NCBI GenBank assembly: GCA_026686845.1
Contig: JAIVEN010000021.1
Location: 12,976,001 to 13,040,000, forward strand
From: Adenanthera pavonina
Lineage: Eukaryota > Streptophyta > Magnoliopsida > Fabales > Fabaceae
Direction: 5' to 3'
DNA: 64,000 nt
In this document: piece after piece, positions 22,465-34,847 of the stretch
Position numbering within the stretch: the first letter of the stretch is position 1
Layout: each line of letters starts with the position of its first letter
Translations under genes and position numbers: made by a program
The notes under the pieces: generated by a model
Told to the model about the DNA's origin: nothing
The model's input: the letters and a program-made list of their open reading frames with translations, nothing else
Database searches by the model: none

Positions 22465-23634
22465 CATCTAGTACTTGCTCAACCCATACACTTGTAGGGA
22501 GCTTATAATTATAATGTCCTTCTAAGAATCTCTTTGCTTCTAATGTGGGACTTAGAAAATTTTAACATATACTCCAAATCTATCATGACATTTATCATAG
22601 ATAGCTTTAAAAATCCTTTGGATATGAAGTCCTTGATTTAGTTGAAGAAAGCTACTTGCTTAATCCAAATAAAAAAGCTAATCTAAACTTGTTTATCATA
22701 ACTCGTGGCTAATCTCCCTCGTCACTTAAAGGTGCACTTACTTGCTCTAAGAAGGACTACACCTGAAGGGACCACTACTACAGGGTCATTCTCCAAATTT
22801 AGGTAATCCTTTCAATTAGTGACTACAACATGACTACCGTTACTGAAAATCTTATTGGATCCTATGTCTTCCTTCATAGGATCTTGATCAAGCTCAAGCT
22901 AATTTCCGATATCTAGGTTGCTAACCAACTTTGTTTTCTAACTTACCTTTCTTAAAATCTTACATTAGTTTTCCCCCATTAATTCTTTTTATAACTGTCA
23001 TTTATTCCTTACTGGCTTCTTACATTCATTACTTGACACATTTTGCCTTTAAACTTATTTTATATATGGAGTACTTGCTCTTTATACTCATTAGCATCAC
23101 GCATCATCATATCTCTGAGCTATTTCCTAGTCAATGGCTTGGCAATGGAGAAAAGTCTTAGGTAAACATTTATACTAGCTATTGATTAATGAGGTTTTAT
23201 ATCTTTAAAAAATTCATCTTAGGTTATCTTCTTTCAGAGAACTATCAGAACTGTACAGCTCATCAATATTTCTCATCATCTCATTCTCTTTAGAGGTCTA
23301 CTGCAATCTCATAATTGGTCTACTATAACCATGAGATCTTTTATGATCGCTGAGCCCTACTAGGATCTTCTATCACCCTACATCATCTCTTTACTGATAG
23401 GATATAACTACGATCTTACTCTAAAAAGATTCAAGACTTAAGGAAAATGCATTTTGTAAAATATCCTTATCTAAGTAAGCAACTACCTCAAGCTATCCTT
23501 AAGACTAATCTCATATGCTACTAAAACACTCTTGGGCCAGATTTCTATAAGGAATAATACTCTTCTTTCAAAGAGGAAACCGTAATTAAGAGGATTACTT
23601 TCTTCTCTTGCTGCAAAGATTTTTCTAGATCTTT
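22465..23634 (-). mobile_element. Chromovirus gag leader and 5' gag remnant (B3 element)
   Basis: Parts of 22465-22965 match 63601-63950, the gag start of the right-hand chromovirus. About 190 bases in the middle (near 22650-22845) have no counterpart there, by insertion here or deletion there. Frames are closed. The rest, up to the PBS, is untranslated leader. Confidence 0.65.
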
Positions 23635-23650
23635 GCCCTGATGCCAAAAG
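23635..23650 (-). other. Primer-binding site of B3 chromovirus
   Basis: On the minus strand, directly downstream of the LTR end, the sequence TTTTGGCATCAGGGCAAAG (about 23632-23650) contains TGGCATCAGGGC, the initiator-Met-type PBS with two transitions. Confidence 0.7.
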
Positions 23651-26139
23651 TGTGACACCTTACTTTATCATACTTTTTCCCAAGTATTATAGCATATTTA
23701 CTATCCAAATAACGCATGTTAGAGGCTGGAATCATTATAGGAATCAAATTGGATAAAATAGAAAAAAAAACTAAGTTACTGTTCATTTAGCTCCAAAGTT
23801 TTCTAGATGAATTTTGAAAATTCATAATAAATTCCAAAAAAATCTTATCAATGTGATTCAAGTTTCTAGATAAATCTAAAAACATGCTCTAAAGGGGAAA
23901 AATATGAATTTAATGTTTGACCGTGCCAATTTATGCAGTTTAATGCTAAAAAATGTATTATACAAACTATCAAAATTCATGTTCCAAGTTTTCTGGACTA
24001 ATTTCAAAAATTAATATCAATTCACACAGATCTCCTAATCATGTTCTCTTTAGCTTATTAGAAATCTCTATCTATCTAGTTTCCAAAAATATAACATGTA
24101 TATGGTTTTTTTACAATTTGAGTGAACACTAGCTATGTGATTCATAGGTCCGTAAAAAGGCCAAAATATGTCATCATTTGTATAATTGTATATATATACA
24201 TCATGTTCAACACTCAAACTTTTAAATACTAGCTCATGCCATTCTTAAAGCATCTCAAGAGACTCAAATAAGAATAATGGCAGAAATACATAGCTTTACA
24301 AACTCATATATGATTTTACATAAAATCACAAAAATACAAGTGGCAAAGACAATAATGGTGTTAATCATCAATTGCTCTCTCCTTGCCCTTTGCCTTCTTG
24401 GTGGCCTTGCCATCTCTTGAACCTATATTATGGGACACTTGAGGGAATGAGATTGAGACAATCTCAATAGCAAGTTATATTCATGCATCATGTTATTCAT
24501 TTCACATAATAATCACTTAAAATCACATTAATTCACAAAAATCAACAAGTTGCCATGTAAGTTATAAAAATTTTAGCAGCATAACAGCTTAGAAAATGGA
24601 CATCCTAGGGAATAAAACCTCTAATATTGCAGCCAAAACCAGTCAAGAAATCATAATTTACAATAAGGGAACCAATTTGCATCAAAGCAAAGTAATAAAA
24701 TAACATAAGGAAGAATATATAAACTTAGCTACCTTTGATGACTCCCTTGTCAATACCCCTGGCTTTCAATGATCCCACTTATTTTCTTGGGCTTCCTTAA
24801 GTCCTTAGACTACACTAAACAATGGCTCAAGCCACTGATTTCATAGCTCAAAGCTTAAAGGTCACATGAAACCCTAAAATCCCAACTTGTTTATCTTAGC
24901 TTGTAACTTGAAACATATACTTGTTCTTAAGGTTTTTGGCTATGGGAAATCTATTTCTAGCCTCAAAATGATGAAATTTCCACTCTAGGAATCACTTTTG
25001 GTCTGGCCAAAATTCAGCTTAGAGGAGGAAAAATGAGATTTTTCCCAAAACTTGTTCAAAACATACCATACTTGCTTCCTCTAGCTAAATATCATGACTA
25101 ACCATGATTTTATGGTTCAAAAACATCATTCCTCCCTTAAACAAGCTAAAATCCAAACTGGGCAGAGATTAGAGAGGAAGAAATTTCATGGAAACTAACT
25201 CATACACACAAGAAACTAAGATAGAACACTTATATGTTGCAAGGGAAGCACTTACCTATTTCCTTGGAATTTTTCTTCTTATTTTCCTTTACTTTTCATC
25301 TCCTTCACATAGTCTTCCTTTCTCCTTTTAATTTTAGAAAGCCTCTTCTCTCTTTCATTTGTGAATGGTCATTCAAAATGGTGGGAGAAAGGGGTATATA
25401 TAATGTGCTAATTAGGATTACTTTTTGCTAATCCCTTTGATTAACTTTAATTAAAACTTAGCCTTTAAGTTTTCTTAATTACTAAGCCTCTCAATTTCAG
25501 CATATGAGCTGCCACGTGATGCCATTTCAATGGAATAATATCTATAGGATATTACATAATTTTTCCAGTCTAATAATGCCCTGTGTTGATTACTTTATAC
25601 TTAGACCGGTAAAGTTACCTTTTGCAGTAAAAAAATCACTTTATGAGTATAGGATTAAAGTAAACTTATATATGGAATTACTTTATTATCCTGTCTCCTA
25701 GAAGCTCCTTTTTAATTCCCATGTGCTTTTCTTTTTGCCTTTTTAAATTTCAGTACTGATTATTTTTTATCCTTAATCATTAAACCTCAGTACCATATAC
25801 CATTGGGCTAGTCTCGTTGAGGGTTTTGTTTTGATAGTAATTTTTCATATTTAAAAAATTACCCCTGACCTGACGTCAAATTATAATTTTTAATTCTTTT
25901 GGGTCATTAGCTATAATTTTTGCTCCGAAATTTTTTTAACTTTATTCTCCTCGTATTTTTTACTTAGGGGCTAAAATGTAATTATTATACTTTCTAGGGG
26001 GAAATTATAATTTCTCTTTTTTTTCATTTGACTAGAAAAAATGGCATCTTTGCTTCATTTCATGTAAAACGGTATTTGTTTATTTTTGCAAATTCCTTAT
26101 GCACTTTTAGCTATTTAGCTCTTTTAGGGATGTTATCCA
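23651..26139 (-). mobile_element. 5' LTR of chromovirus, family B (B3)
   Basis: Read on the minus strand it starts TGGATAACATCCC at 26139 and ends AAGGTGTCACA at 23651, directly before a PBS. It is colinear with the other B LTRs. To its right MULE sequence begins, so this element may have removed or displaced the 5' part of the MULE. No coding sequence is seen. Confidence 0.85.
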
Positions 26140-26308
26140 TTTGTTTCTAAAAACCCAAAAACTCCACTTCTATAGTCTTAGTCTTAGGCATTACGTTGCA
26201 TTTAGTTAGGTTGCATTTTCATTTACACAACTTGAACCTAATTGGTCATTGCTCTTTGTTAGCCTCCGGTGAGAAACGACCTAGGATCATCCCTATAATA
26301 CATTCCTT

Positions 26309-27148
26309 TTGAATCCTAGTTTAATTGAGATTGCCCTCGCAGCAAGGTTTGGTTTCTGGTGCTGTATCAAAGGATTCTTGATTGAGACACAAAAGTTACT
26401 CTATGTGGATAAATGTCATCTTAGTAGTCCTTACCAAGGAACATTACAAGTAGCTTTAACTTATGATACTAATAATAACATGTCTCCATTTGTAATTGCG
26501 ATAGTGGTAAAAGAAACATATGAGCGGTAGACATGGTTTCTTTAAAGCATTGAGGAAATTACAGGTTCTATAGTAATAACTATCATTTTTGACAGACGTC
26601 ATGCTATCACTAGTGTTGTAAGAGCCATCTTTGGGGGTGATAGACATGCATTTTATTATCACCATGTTAAAGAAAATATTAACTCCCAATTTGTGAAAGT
26701 CTACAGAGGAATGAAAAGGAAGAGCAAGGGGGCGACATTAAACTTACTTAATGCAATTGCCTATGCTTGAATAAAAATTGATTTTGACATAGCCATGGGA
26801 AATTTGGGAACATTCTCTCCACAATTGGCTAGATGGATTGAAAACGAAGGTGATGTGGATAGATGGGCATTATCACATTTTCCACACCGTCAATGGGATA
26901 ATATAGCAACTAACTTGGCTGAATTATATAATTCATGGTTGCTTAATGAGAGGAGTCATAGTTTTTTCTATTGATCAATGAATATAGGAAAAGCTAAGTC
27001 AAAAGTTCTTTGTTATCGAGGAAGGCATGAGTAAGTGGAAAAATAGGGTTAGTCCTAATGTCGAGGCGGATCTTAAGGAAAATGTTTTAGGAGCTAAATT
27101 TATGTTAGCTCTGCCATAGGATATGCATTTGATATCAGTTTAAACAAG
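26309..27148 (+). pseudogene. MULE (MuDR-type) transposase pseudogene, N-terminal/catalytic part
   Basis: MULE transposases cut and rejoin element ends with a DDE nuclease. One reading frame runs from about 26309 to 26970 with only stops added (TAG 26528, TAA 26543, TGA 26768). Recognisable blocks: LLYVDKCHLSSPYQGTLQVA with the first catalytic Asp at 26408-26410; IIFDRRHAI with the second at 26591-26593; HAFYYHHVKENI, the usual C-H motif with Cys changed to Tyr; and NLAELYNSWL with the catalytic Glu at 26921-26923. All three catalytic residues survive. The N-terminal domain is absent, and the B3 LTR lies immediately upstream. The gene is interrupted at 27149 by a CACTA element and continues at 34330. 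It is convergent with a ULP-like pseudogene. Confidence 0.88.
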
Positions 27149-27254
27149 CACTACTACAAAATAATCATTTTATGTCTCTTATTTACGTCTGTTGAAACAA
27201 AAACAGACATAAAAAGTTGATCAGTGGTAGTTTTGTAAATATGTGCATAATATT

Positions 27255-28671
27255 TAGGCTTCCTACGGCTGGTTTTCAAAAAATAGCCGTAGAAAGCTAC
27301 CTTTCTATGGCTGTTTTTCCAAAAAAAATAGGAAAAAAAATCCATAGAAAGGTTAATAAAAAAATTCAATGTTTCTAGATTAAAAAAATGTTGTATATTT
27401 ATTTTCTTTCTTAAAAATAAAAATGGAAGTTTTATTTTGTTTAAATTAAAAAATTAAAAGTACAAAAAAAAATTCAACTAAAAAGAATATTTTCTTTTTT
27501 GTTTATTTTTTGGTCTTTTAAGAAGAGCTTTCTATGGCTATTTTTCAAAAAATGGCTGTAGAAAGCTACCTTTCTAGGGCTGTTTTTCCAAAAACAGCCG
27601 TAGAAAGGTTAGTACAAAATTCAATGTTTTTTTATTAAAAAAATGTTGCATATGTATTTTCTTTTTTAAAAAAGAAAAAGGAAGTTTTATTTTGTTCAAA
27701 TTAAAAAATTTAAAGGTTTTTGTGGTTATTTTTTCAGAAAAGTACAAAAGAAAAATTTTCAACTAAAAAGAATATTTTCTTTTTTTTTTATTTTTTGATC
27801 TTTTAAGGAGGGCTTTTAATGACTATTTTTCAAAAACAAGCCGTAGAAAGCTACCTTTATAGGGCTGTTTTTGGAAAAATAGTCGTAGAAAGGTTATTAC
27901 AAAATTCAATGTTTTAAATTAAAAAATGATGTGTATTTATTTTCTTTTTTAAAAATAAAAAGAAATTTTTTAAAGAAATAGTTATAATTAGTGAAACATT
28001 TTGTGGTTATTTATTAAATAATAACGGCAAAAGAGATAATATTTATTTTCTTTTTAAATAAAAATAGTATTTTTATATTTTAAAATAAAATAAAGTCAAA
28101 GTTTTTAATTAAAAATTATTTTAAATTAAAAAAGATGCTTTAGATTAAAAATCTTGTTTATTTATTTTCTTTTTAAATTTAAAAAAGAATGTTTTATTTT
28201 TTAAAATTAAAAAAATTTAAAGATTTTGATGTTTATATTTCATAAAAGCAGCTATTGAAAATCTTTCAATTAAAAAGAATGTTTTTTTTTTGTATGATTT
28301 ATATGCTTGATCCAGCAAGCTAAGAATTTCAACATAATTCTTGATGATGTATATATTATTATTTGTGAATTTTAATCTAAGCTCATATGGATATTAGTTA
28401 TTGGGTAATGCAATTCTTAAAAGAATCATTTTATTTACACAGTTTGCCATTACTGATTTGTCACTTGACCTTGAAATTTCAAGGGTCTTGAAAAACAACC
28501 ATAAAAGGATTATAAATTAAAAGTATATATTTATTTTTATCAATTTTTAAATTAAAAATAATTAAATTAAAGCTTTCTACGGCTGTTTTTTTCAAAAACA
28601 GCCGTAGAAAGCATTTTTATAACCTATTTTAAAAAAAACAGCCGTAGAAAGCATTTTTATAACCTATTTTG
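27255..28671. repeat. CACTA left subterminal repeats
   Basis: Inverted CTACGGCTG...CAGCCGTAG pairs recur at about 27262-27345, 27530-27610 and 27820-27895. A near-perfect hairpin lies at 28572-28612 (19-bp arms, 3-base loop). A 40-base unit is then duplicated with its identical parts at 28601-28630 and 28641-28670. The spacers are very A/T-rich. Confidence 0.8.
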
Positions 28672-29723
28672 ATTTTGCTACGGCTCTTACTTTGGGCGCC
28701 CCTACACAATTCATTTTGTGGCTCTCATTTCGGTTCCTTTGCACGACTTCATATTTCACGTTCTACCTTCAGCTCATTTGCTCCCCTCTACTACTAAGTA
28801 CCTTACTCTTCTTTTTCATTAAAACTTCCAAGCCTCTTAGCCCTCATTCATTTCTTTGCCCAAATCCTCCACCCATTCCATCACTCAGTTTTAGAGACTT
28901 ATCCTCTTCTTCCTCTGTCGCACTATTGTTCATCATCGTCTTGGCTCCTTTTTCATGTTCTCCTTCATGAATCGTTGTGGGTCATCTGTCTCTATCGGAT
29001 CATGGTTGTGGGTCACAGGTTCATGCGTAATGAAATAAAGAAAGGGATCTCAAATAGCAAGGTCCATTCACCTATCTCTGTCAAATCTGGTTCTTGTTTC
29101 TCTATTCTTCTACATAATACATCTTTCTTCTCCATTTATGCTCAAGATACTTAGCTATAAAACTGAAACAAAATTTGAGGAAATTGGTATTCTGCTTATT
29201 AGTTGGTGAATTTCTCGAATCATTAGATCTCTTTTGAATTAGAGGAAATTGATATTCCGCTTATTTGTTTTATTTTGTCTTTTTTCCTTACTTTGAAGGG
29301 CTTGCGATTTTCGATCTAAACAATTCCATTTTTTGGAGGCCTTAGTTTTTGTTTTCCATTAATGAAAGTTTTAATATTATTTGTTATTATTCTCCTGTAC
29401 CTCATTACTTATTTTTGGTGGGATTATTGCTTAGCTTTACCATAATAATTGGTGCATGTTGGATCATTAGAATATAAATATTATATGCACTATAGCTTGG
29501 GTTTTACTTTTTAATTACCGGAGATTAGGGCATATAATAGAATGACATTTAGTCTTTAATCTCATTGAATGACACCATTGGAAATTTGTTAGAATTGCAG
29601 TGAGAGGACTTAGTAATGAATAACAAATCTGAAGTGGTTTTATATGCCTATTTAGTTGTTCTGTTGGCTTAGTTGCAGGTTTTAAGAAAGCTATTTTTAT
29701 GTTATTATTATTGAATTTCTATT

Positions 29724-31382
29724 TGTTAGATGAGCTGGCTTCCCAAGAGAGGGGGTGAATTGGGAAGATTAAAATTTTCTGCAAAAAGTCAAGAAGGTGA
29801 AGAAAGCAAAGTATGACAATAAAACAGAGTATAAATGAATAAACTGTAAAAGTAGCAGTAAAGAGAAGAAAACTCAGAAATTTATCTTGGTTCGGTCTCT
29901 CCACTTGACCTACGTCCAGTCTCCAAGTCACCACTTGAGATTTTCCACTATTCTGCAAGAATTTAATAGGCTTCTTGCAAATGTCACATTACAAAGATGA
30001 TGCTTTGTTTCTAGAGCTCACTCTTCCACTCTATGCACTCTTACTAAGTGCTTCCCCAATCCCTTGTGATATCCCCTCACAAGAAAATCTTTTTTTAGAT
30101 GAAGATAAGATTGTTTACAAAGATTAAACTCTCTTAGACAGAGTGAATATGAAAGTTGAAGTATAAATATTGAAGTGAGAGAGTAAGAGACTTTGAGTAG
30201 ATGATTTGGTAGAGTTTCAGTATATACACAGTTAAAATCATTACCCAGAACTTCAAATGATGTTATATTTATAGATTTAGGTCTCAACTATACGTTAAAG
30301 ACACAATCTATCCATTGGAGAAGTTATCTAATGGTTATTCTGAAAAACTATCTGTTAACCAACTGCATTTAATGCTTCTGACATTCTGAAATTCGAATTT
30401 TAGTTGGTTAACAGACGAATTTCGCAGAACCAAAGACTAGAGACTTCAACGTTGAATGCCCAAAGTTCGTCTGTCATGAAGTGAAGTTCGAATTTTGATA
30501 TTTGGAAAGTGTTTCTATGTTGTGACATACGAATTTTCAAGTAGAAAGTTTTTCTGTTAAGTGTGAACAATATTCTCAATTTGCTACAGTGCCTTCGAAA
30601 TTTGAATTTTAGAACCCCAAAATTCGTATGTCCATAGCTGGCTTATAAGGCATAGTAGTTCATCTAATTCAAAATTCGAATTTTCAAATGGCAAAGTTCG
30701 TCTTTTAGATAGACCTCTTTTCAAACTTACTTCAAAATTTGAATTTACAAATATTGTCATTCGTATGTCAACATATCAATATATCAAACTCACAAGCTTT
30801 GTTTCTGAAATTCAAATTTTAATGTTCGAAGTTCGTCTATTAATGAGCAATTTTGAAACTCAATCTAAACTAGGTTTTAGATGAACTTTGACATAATTTC
30901 AGACGAATTTCTTTAGTTTTCATAAGTTTCATTTTGTCTGAAATTTGAATTTTCAAAACCCAAAGTTCATCTGTTACTGAAAGCTCCTTTCAGACACTTA
31001 TCAAAATTCGAATTTTCTCAAATCAAAATTCGTCTGTCAGAGAGTCTTCTCTTCAGACTTGTTCAGTTTCACTACGAAATTCGAATTTTCAAAACCAAAC
31101 TTCGAATTTTTAAGATGACAGATAAGTATAAACCTTTCAAACTTCGACTGTTTGTGGGTGTTTTTCAAATATTTCATGATTTAATATAGAATCAATGTTT
31201 TAAAACATCTTTTCATCAAATCAAAGTCTTTTACTCAAATCAAAGCATTACTTAACATCCTACATAAATCTTTGCACTGATTTCTCCATGATTCCTTCAC
31301 TTAAACCTTTTGTGCACCTTTGATATCTTTAGTCCAAGCTCATGAAGGTTGGTTTAAAATCATCAAAATACTTGATTCAACA
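29724..31382 (-). mobile_element. Solo Copia LTR, family C, inside the CACTA element (C4)
   Basis: On the minus strand it runs from TGTTGAATCAAG (31382) to CATCTAACA (29724), 1,659 bp. It is flanked by CTATT and TTATT, a target duplication with one transition. No PBS or PPT is next to it. It includes the U5 stem-loop (29739-29767) and CGAATTT/AAATTCG hairpin motifs. Confidence 0.9.
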
Positions 31383-32671
31383 TTATTTATATTCATACTT
31401 CATGTTTTTCTTTATTTGTCTAACGGTCTAGGAAGATCATAATTCTTCTCAACAAGGGATGTCAATTTGTTTGCAGGTATTTTTTTATGCTATTTGTAAA
31501 TATAAAAAAAAATAAATATATAGTTATTGTTGAGTAATGATAATAGGGTTATAATAAATAATGCATGTATGGGACTTTGAATAATGGATTGCCTTTTGGT
31601 TTCCTTCAAGGTAACCAAGCAAAGCTTAAACTGTATAGAAAAAATAGGTTATCAGAAGATGACCCCTGTTTAATTTGGCTCAGTTTTGAAATTAGTTTTA
31701 AATGTAGGCTTGGTTCTTGCTTCTAGTGGATTTTTATGTTCACTAAATCTCCATTTTATATTTATTTTCTTGATTTATTAGGCCTAAACCTGTTCCAAAT
31801 TATCTTTAAATGTTCATAATTATAATCTATTACAAAGTAAGAAATCTTGAATTCCAAATAATAAGAGTTAAACAGTATTAATGAGTAATGTAATTGTGAT
31901 AACATATTGATTAGTCACATCATTTAATTGCATATCTCATTTGTTTATTTAATCGTAGTGATCTTGTGATTTCTGGTTTGAACCTCAAAATTTGAGAACT
32001 AACATGATGATAATCATGCTGGAGTGGGCCACATTCTTGCTTAGCTTATCCTAGTGTTGCCTAATGCTAATGTGACACTCCTAACTATTCTAATCTGATT
32101 CTATTAGATAATATGATTAATCAATATTGAATAATGTGGTTGATCAATTTGTTATAACAATTTTGTTACTTGCTATTATTGTTGAATTCTTGATTATAGA
32201 ATAATAGTTTTGAAGGCTTTGGCGTTGGAATAATTTCTTCTATGGTAATCTTGAATTCTTATTATCCCTTTTATCTTGCATTTGTTGAAAAACAAGATTA
32301 AGAAAGCTTAGTGAAAATAGGGTACTGGTCCTATTTTTTTCCTTTTGTATAGGTGCCTGATCAATCTGTCTTACTGTGCTTGCAAAAAGTTTCTATCCAA
32401 TGCTACCTTTACAGTTGGGATTGTGTGAATGAATATTAAATTGTTAAATGAATACTTTATGAATTATGGTCATTGTGTGTATTCTATAATCCACTTTTAA
32501 ATGTTAAATAAAATATTATTCATCGATTCATAATAGAATTTTAACCTATCCTCTATTATTAACCATGTTATTGGAATACCATACCTATACAAATTCAAGA
32601 GGCTTCTCAATTTATGCTTTAAAACTCATAGATGGAGGTTAGAAATTTTTTGCACTTGCTACTACTAATAA

Positions 32672-32699
32672 CATACCTATACAAATTTGTATAGGTATG
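32672..32699. repeat. Perfect 28-bp palindrome with flanking repeats
   Basis: The two 14-base arms, CATACCTATACAAA and its complement, meet without a loop. Related direct copies of GGAATACCATACCTATACAA lie at about 32574 and 32699. Confidence 0.85.
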
Positions 32700-33993
32700 G
32701 AATACCATACTTATACAAATTTGCCTGGTTATGTTAATATGAAAGTTATTTGTTGTCCTCTTTGATTGCCAGTTTCCTCAGCAACTTGGCAGTGGTTTAT
32801 ATTTTAAATTGGTTTTTCTTCTTTTTGAACCAAAATCAAGATCACTTCAAGTTTGAATATTCCTGATTGGATATGCTTAATGAGTTAGGTTGTGTGGTCA
32901 CGTGTGTATGTTTGGGTTTGGGTTGGATTAGTGAGACTTAAACCTAGATCTAATCCATTGTCATCCCTAGTTTATGTCTCTATTCTCCTTTTACATTCAA
33001 GTATGCTTTTCAGTTTATGTATGATTTGTATTGGTCCATCATTCACTTTTGGTTTTCTATTATACTTCCATTAAAAGAGGTCAAATTTGCGAATGGATTA
33101 GCTAAAGTTATGATCAGATCAACCATTAGTTACACACTGTCTCTCTCTTTTACTTTCTAATGTCTCTTAATTGATTTCCACATGGATCCAGTTTGTTCTT
33201 TAATTGTTAGGCCAAGCAGCCAAGCTGAGGTAGCACCAGTTGTGTTAAAGCGGTTGTCTAGCACTATTTCAAGGCAAGTATTTTCTTATTCAAAGAGCTC
33301 TATGCTGATTTGTAATTATGATCTATCACTATGTTAGGTTTGGCTAATTTGGTTTCTGCAGCAAGTTAATAGTTATAGAGCCTCTCCACCCCCACTCATT
33401 TTGTGTTTAAAATTAAAAAAAAGAAAGATGAAGAAAACTTTTTTAATTAGAGAACAGCTTTTTCAACACTCTTAAGTTGTAGCCATATATTGATACTCCT
33501 ATTATATGTTGCAAATGTTTTTCCTTTGGTTGTTTTGGTTGGTTACCAGGCCTATTGCTACATTAACTAATTTGTCAAAATTTGATGCTTTTGTACATTT
33601 AGATTTGAGAAAAGATGAACTGCATAGGTTTTAATTAGTGGATTTTGATGACAATTACCTTGAAAAGACATAGGAGCTTCAATCTGATGCCATTTATTAA
33701 CATTTGTTTGAACTCAATAGGTTACACTGGATTTTGATTACACCTGCTTAACATTTCTTTTTTTTTTGGGTACATTGTTTTGAGGAGATAATCAAGATGC
33801 TCATTAGGGTAAAAGAAGTTGATTTCAAGCATAGCTCAACAAATGTAGTTGCCAAATTAATAGAGGTTTTAGAAATATTTAGTTTTGCTTGTTTAATCAC
33901 TTTGTAGTGTCAAGATATTAATTATTGATTTGTAAGTTCATATTGATTATAATAATGCAATTGCTTTTGAATTGCAATGTTCAGTAACTTTGT

Positions 33994-34059
33994 GTAATTA
34001 TAATAATTATAATAATATTATAATAATTATTATTATTATTATTATTATTTTATTTAAAA
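33994..34059. repeat. AT-rich (ATT)n microsatellite
   Basis: TAATTATAATAATTAT-type repeats pass into an (ATT)n run at about 34025-34049 inside the CACTA element. Confidence 0.9.
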
Positions 34060-34075
34060 AAAAAAGGATGGAACT

Positions 34076-34310
34076 TCTACGGCTGGTTTTTGGAAAAATA
34101 ACCACAGAAGGTGGCCTTTCTTTGGCTATTTTTGGAATAACAACCGTAGAAAGTAGCTCCTTTCATGGCTGTTTTTGAAATAACAACTGTAAAAAGACAA
34201 ACTTTTTATGGCTGGTTTTTTAATAGAAAAAATATTATACTTTTTATGGCTGTAACTTTCATGTCACTTAAAAAACAGCTATAAAAAGCCCAAAATAACA
34301 GACATATAAA
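34076..34310. repeat. CACTA right subterminal repeats
   Basis: Degenerate CTACGGCTGG / AACCGTAGAAAG inverted units recur about every 40-60 bases up to the right terminus. Confidence 0.75.
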
Positions 34311-34329
34311 GGTGTTTTTTGTTGTAGTG

Positions 34330-34847
34330 AGGTTTTGTTGATGTAATTGTTGATTTAGTTTCATGAGAATGCATTTGCCAAACTTGGCAAATGAGTGGCA
34401 TTCCTTGTCCTTATGCTTGTGTGGCCATTAAAAATGTGCATGGCAATATGTACAACTTTATAGAGAATTATTGCCCTCCCTAGCTCGTAGCAAAATATTT
34501 ACGATGGTACCATGTATTTGATTGAGACTCATGGCGTACCCAATTTGAATGCCCTAAAAATGTCTAATTGCTTGAATAATACCATTTTCCACCCACCTAC
34601 GACATCTCGACTAACCAGCAAACCATGTTGAGCCTGAGTTGAGTCCCAATTTTAGCAAAAGAAGACTTACCATTATTCATACTATAAGGAGGCTAGTCAT
34701 ACTCGAAAGAAGTGCAAAAATCCAAATCTCAATTTATATGGCTCTATTGTGGTTCTACAGCAAGTTGGATTTGATGGGTATATTTTAATGTTATATACAT
34801 AGTATGATGGGGTCAAGCGCTTCATTGTTTATGCAGCTAGTAAATGG
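34330..34847 (+). pseudogene. MULE transposase pseudogene, C-terminal part with SWIM zinc finger
   Basis: In one frame from 34331 to about 34630 the sequence encodes the SWIM-type zinc finger that follows the DDE domain: CICQTWQMSGIPCPYA, with the usual His replaced by Tyr. It is followed by the conserved tail (YLRWYHVF, FPPTYDI). A basic CX2C-like end near 34680-34720 comes next. Stops are present, mostly TAG and TGA at positions that would be Trp. The text joins the catalytic half that ends at 27148, which shows that the CACTA element split one gene. Sequence after 34750 is probably 3' untranslated, and is split again by a solo G LTR. Confidence 0.82.

Larger units (their letters stand above)
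27149..34329. mobile_element. Non-autonomous CACTA transposon inserted in the MULE
   Basis: The ends are CACTACTACAAAATAATC at 27149 and, inverted, CACTACAACAAAAAACACC at 34329. Similarity continues inward (TATGTCTSTTATTT). The flanks AAG and AGG form a 3-bp duplication with one mismatch. Inside both ends are many inverted copies of CTACGGCTG/CAGCCGTAG, the subterminal repeats expected of CACTA elements. MULE coding sequence continues on both sides. I see no CACTA transposase. A solo C LTR (29724-31382) is nested inside. The core (about 28690-29720 and 31383-33990) is not recognised and could include captured host sequence. Confidence 0.88.

Noticed and set aside
25546..25555. GGATATTACA as the outer end of the B3 LTR
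   Set aside because: It resembles the family terminus, but LTR B sequence continues beyond it to 26139, where a better terminus lies.
27255..28671. Spaced repeats that could be mistaken for a CRISPR array
   Set aside because: The repeats are inverted and irregular, lie in plant DNA, and sit at the end of a CACTA element as subterminal repeats.
28692..28970. 92-codon hydrophobic open frame inside the CACTA element
   Set aside because: Its composition follows CT-rich DNA. I recognise no family and no splice or codon evidence supports a gene.
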